Positions 4,963 through 7,026 of a stretch of DNA of 7,026 nucleotides are shown here, piece after piece; the first letter of the stretch is position 1; each line of letters starts with the position of its first letter. The notes under the pieces are model-generated. The model did not search any database, was not told the DNA's origin, and saw only the letters and a list, made by a program, of their open reading frames with translations. Source of the DNA: an uncultured Frankineae bacterium (GTDB lineage Bacteria > Actinomycetota > Actinomycetes > Mycobacteriales > SCTD01); assembly GCA_902805805.1 (NCBI GenBank), contig CADCUE010000279.1, positions 1 through 7,026 of the forward strand. Direction: 5' to 3'. Made by a program: the position numbers and the translations under genes.

Positions 4963-6378
4963 TCACCGCGGGACCTCGCACCAGACGACCTTGCCGCTGC
5001 CGAGGGTGCGCACGCCCCAGTCGGACGCCAGCGCGGCCAGGATGAGCAGGCCGCGACCTCCCTCGTCGCTCGGACCGGCATCGAGGGGCTGTGGCCAGCG
5101 CGGATCCGTGTCCCCGACCTCGATGACGAGCCGGTCCGTGAGCAGGCGCAACCTCACCTGCTGGGGCCGGACGGCGTGGGTGAGGGCGTTGTTGACCAGC
5201 TCGGTGACGAGCAGGGCGGCGGTGTCGACGACCTCGGTCCTGACCGACCACCCGCTCAGCACGTCCGTGGTGGCCCGTCGTGCGCTGCGCGCGGCGCGAG
5301 GGTCGCTCCGCAGGTCGAGCTGGAAGGGCAAGGGGACGTCGGTGTGCGGCACCCGTACTGCCAGCACGGCGACATCGTCGTCCCGTGCGCCCTCGTGCAC
5401 GACCATGACCCGATCCGCCAGTCGCTCGAGGTCGTCGGCGCCGGTCGCGCGCACCACGTCCCGCAGTCGTCGGATGCCGGTGTCGATGTCGGTGTCACGA
5501 CGCTCGATGAGACCGTCGGTGTAGAGCAGGAGCGCGCAGCCGGGCCGGAACGGGACCGTCACGGTCTGGTAGCCGTGCTCGCCGGTGCCCAGCGGCGGGC
5601 CGACCGTCACCTGCACCTCGTCGCAGTCGCGGCCGTCGAGGAGCAACGCCGGCGGGTGACCGGCACTGGCCAGGGTCAGCTCGGAGTCCCCCGCGTCGTG
5701 GACGGCGTAGATGCAGGTGACGATCTGCCCGATGTCGCGGTCCTCGCTGAGGTGCTCGACCATGCGGCCGAGCAGGTCGAGCACCCGGTGCGGGGGCAGG
5801 TCGAGCTGCGAGTACGCGCGCACCGCAGCGCGCAGCTGCCCCATGACGGCAGCGGCATGGACTCCGCGTCCCATGACGTCGCCGATCACCAGGGCGGTCC
5901 GTCCCGCGCCGAGGGCGATGACGTCGTACCAGTCACCACCGACCTCGACGTCCACCGCGCCGGGGAAGTACCTGGCGGCGACCTCGAGCATCGAGGTCGA
6001 CGACCGCGCGACGGTGTCCGGGAGCATCGAGCGCTGCAGCGCGAGGGCGACCGCGTACTGCTGCTCGTGCAGCGCGGCAGTCGCGAGCGAGGTGGCGAGC
6101 TGGCCGGCGAGCAGCTGCAGGAAGTCCAGCTGCTCGTCGTCGACCGGCCGTCGGGGGTTGAGCGCGAGCGCGAGCAACGCCATGGGGACGGGCGAGCCGG
6201 GCTGCACCAGCGGCAGCACGAGAGCCGCTGTGGAGGACGTGCGCCACGGCCACGACGTGAGGTCCGGCACGTGGAGCTCCAGAGGGTCGACGAGCTGCAT
6301 GCGTCGACTGGCGGCTGCCTCGGCCAACGGCCAGAGCGTGTACGTCGAGGAGGTCAGGTCGACCTCCCGGGGGAACAC
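4963..6378 (-). CDS. SpoIIE-type PP2C phosphatase with GAF remnant and C-terminal RsbW-like ATPase; N-terminus apparently truncated
   Basis: Predicted cytoplasmic sensor phosphatase/kinase for partner switching, 471 residues from GTG 6378. A GAF domain lacking its first part (about 1-106) includes LWPLAEAAASRRM, STAALVLPLVQPG, PVDDEQLDFLQLLAGQLATSL. A linker with LQRSMLPD (about 114-121), typical of RsbU-like proteins, leads to the PP2C_SpoIIE domain (about 130-342) with metal-ligand motifs intact: GGDWYD (147-152), GDVMGRG (166-172), SAGHPPALL (238-246), LYTDGLIERR (285-294), RDDDVAVLAV (332-341). An HATPase_c_2 domain (about 350-471) follows, with N-box ELVNNALTHA (393-402), the Asp of EVGDTDP, and GGRGLLIL. 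It should dephosphorylate a STAS anti-anti-sigma protein and may bind a sigma factor. The frame stays open back to TTG 6480 and beyond, but codons above about 6390 read antisense to the antiporter. GTG 6378 has no Shine-Dalgarno site, so the true start is probably lost at the junction. Confidence 0.88.
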   Translation of the reverse strand: MFPREVDLTSSTYTLWPLAEAAASRRMQLVDPLELHVPDLTSWPWRTSSTAALVLPLVQPGSPVPMALLALALNPRRPVDDEQLDFLQLLAGQLATSLATAALHEQQYAVALALQRSMLPDTVARSSTSMLEVAARYFPGAVDVEVGGDWYDVIALGAGRTALVIGDVMGRGVHAAAVMGQLRAAVRAYSQLDLPPHRVLDLLGRMVEHLSEDRDIGQIVTCIYAVHDAGDSELTLASAGHPPALLLDGRDCDEVQVTVGPPLGTGEHGYQTVTVPFRPGCALLLYTDGLIERRDTDIDTGIRRLRDVVRATGADDLERLADRVMVVHEGARDDDVAVLAVRVPHTDVPLPFQLDLRSDPRAARSARRATTDVLSGWSVRTEVVDTAALLVTELVNNALTHAVRPQQVRLRLLTDRLVIEVGDTDPRWPQPLDAGPSDEGGRGLLILAALASDWGVRTLGSGKVVWCEVPR

Positions 6379-6403
6379 GTCGCTGCTCGCGGGCGTCGGG
6401 GAG

Positions 6404-7026
6404 GTGGCTCTCGAGCTGGTCGGCGGCGCGCTCCTCGCGCTCGCCCTCGGCTTCCTCGGGCGCGAGCTGCTGAGCCGCAACGCCCTCGCCTCCGCCGGCC
6501 TCTACCCGTTGGCGGCGGTCGGGCTCGCCCTGCTGTCCTACGCCGCCGGCAACGCGCTCCACCTGTCCGGGTTCCTGGCCGTCTACCTCGCGGGGCTCGT
6601 CCTCGGCAACGCGCGGCTGCCGCACCGGCGCGCGATCGTCGGGTTCGCCAGCTACCTCGCGCTGCTCGCCGAGGCCGGCATGTTCGTGCTCCTCGGCCTG
6701 CTCGCGAGCCCTGAGCGGCTGCCGTCAGCGCTGCCGCTGGCGCTGCTCATCGGCGCGGCGGCGACGTTCCTGGCCCGCCCGCTGGCCGTCGTCGTCAGCG
6801 GGCTCCCGTTCCGGCTGCCCTGGCGCGAGCAGGTGTTCCTGTCGTGGGCCGGGCTGCGCGGCGCCGTACCCATCGTCTTCGCCACCATCCCGGTGACCGC
6901 CGGGCTGGCCGGCGCCGAGCAGGTCGTCGACGTGGTCTTCGTCCTCGTCGTCGTCTACACGCTCGTGCAGGCGCCCACCCTGCCGTGGGTCGCCAAGCGC
7001 CTGGGCGTGGTGGTGGCTGGGCACGC
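6404..7026 (+). CDS. CPA1-family (NhaP2-like) cation/proton antiporter, C-terminal half; 5'-truncated and running off the right edge
   Basis: Membrane antiporter exchanging K+ or Na+ for H+, present only in part. The frame codes for about 207 residues to the window end with no stop. Recognisable stretches are ALASAGLYPLAAVGLALLSY, SGFLAVYLAGLVLGN and LSWAGLRGAVPIVFATIPV, the last two being hallmark segments of the NhaP/CPA1 group. They are followed by VVFVLVVVYTLVQAPTLPWV. About six membrane segments are visible. A complete member has roughly 190 more residues (segments 1-5 or so) before this point, but upstream of about 6398 the DNA encodes the phosphatase on the other strand. The frame remains open upstream without a stop, so an automatic caller may place a start further left (for example GTG 6338) that has no family support. 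GTG 6404 is the first start-like codon within the homologous part and has no properly spaced Shine-Dalgarno site. Probably a gene remnant or assembly artefact. Confidence 0.8.
   Translation, partial: MALELVGGALLALALGFLGRELLSRNALASAGLYPLAAVGLALLSYAAGNALHLSGFLAVYLAGLVLGNARLPHRRAIVGFASYLALLAEAGMFVLLGLLASPERLPSALPLALLIGAAATFLARPLAVVVSGLPFRLPWREQVFLSWAGLRGAVPIVFATIPVTAGLAGAEQVVDVVFVLVVVYTLVQAPTLPWVAKRLGVVVAGH

Noticed and set aside
6391..6480. N-terminal extension of the phosphatase up to TTG 6480
   Set aside because: These residues are Ser/Arg/Pro-rich and do not resemble GAF sequence, while the opposite strand encodes recognisable antiporter sequence.
5176..6714. Long plus-strand open frame of about 512 codons opposite the phosphatase and the start of the antiporter
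   Set aside because: Its translation is Arg/Gly/Glu-rich without domains. It lies antisense to a gene with clear GAF, PP2C and ATPase motifs, and such shadows are expected at this GC content.

Overview
The window is uniformly very GC-rich (by eye about 70% or more), with G or C in most third codon positions, several GTG/TTG starts and purine-rich Shine-Dalgarno sites. Together with the gene families present (NarL/LuxR response regulator, PadR, RsbW-like ATPase, SpoIIE-type phosphatase, 14-helix MFS exporter), this points to an actinomycete (Actinomycetota). A Kineosporiales- or Geodermatophilales-like origin is possible but is only an impression. No RNA genes, CRISPR arrays, insertion sequences or phage genes were seen.

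Layout: (1) 1-441 (+), the C-terminal part of a LuxR/NarL response regulator cut by the window edge. (2) 506-1150 (-), a PadR-family repressor, convergent with the regulator. (3) A divergent control region (about 1151-1316) with two small inverted repeats and a hexamer-repeat tract. (4) About 1188-2705 (+), an RsbW-like ATPase joined through an unassigned middle region to a C-terminal PAS domain. (5) 2765-4327 (+), a 14-helix DHA2-type drug exporter with a pentapeptide-repeat tail, followed after one base by (6) 4329-4874 (+), a TetR-family regulator. (7) About 4963-6378 (-), a GAF / PP2C-SpoIIE / RsbW-like ATPase protein whose N-terminus appears cut. (8) About 6404-7026 (+), the C-terminal half of a CPA1-type cation/proton antiporter, 5'-truncated inside the window and running off the right edge.

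Functionally the window is a signalling and stress-response cluster. Two proteins (4 and 7) carry the ATPase fold of anti-sigma-factor kinases, and one of them also carries the phosphatase that opposes such kinases, so both could act in partner-switching control of a sigma factor. No STAS anti-anti-sigma protein and no sigma factor is encoded here. The exporter and TetR gene look like a self-regulated efflux operon. PadR may control itself and the divergent ATPase/PAS gene.

The most striking anomaly is near 6380-6404. Two oppositely oriented genes, each missing its 5' portion, meet back to back with no intergenic DNA. That is the signature of a rearrangement or an assembly misjoin. Other points of interest are a hairpin that buries the exporter's Shine-Dalgarno site, an in-frame 15-bp tandem repeat at the end of the exporter, and an alternative start arrangement with a proline-rich small frame ahead of the ATPase/PAS gene.
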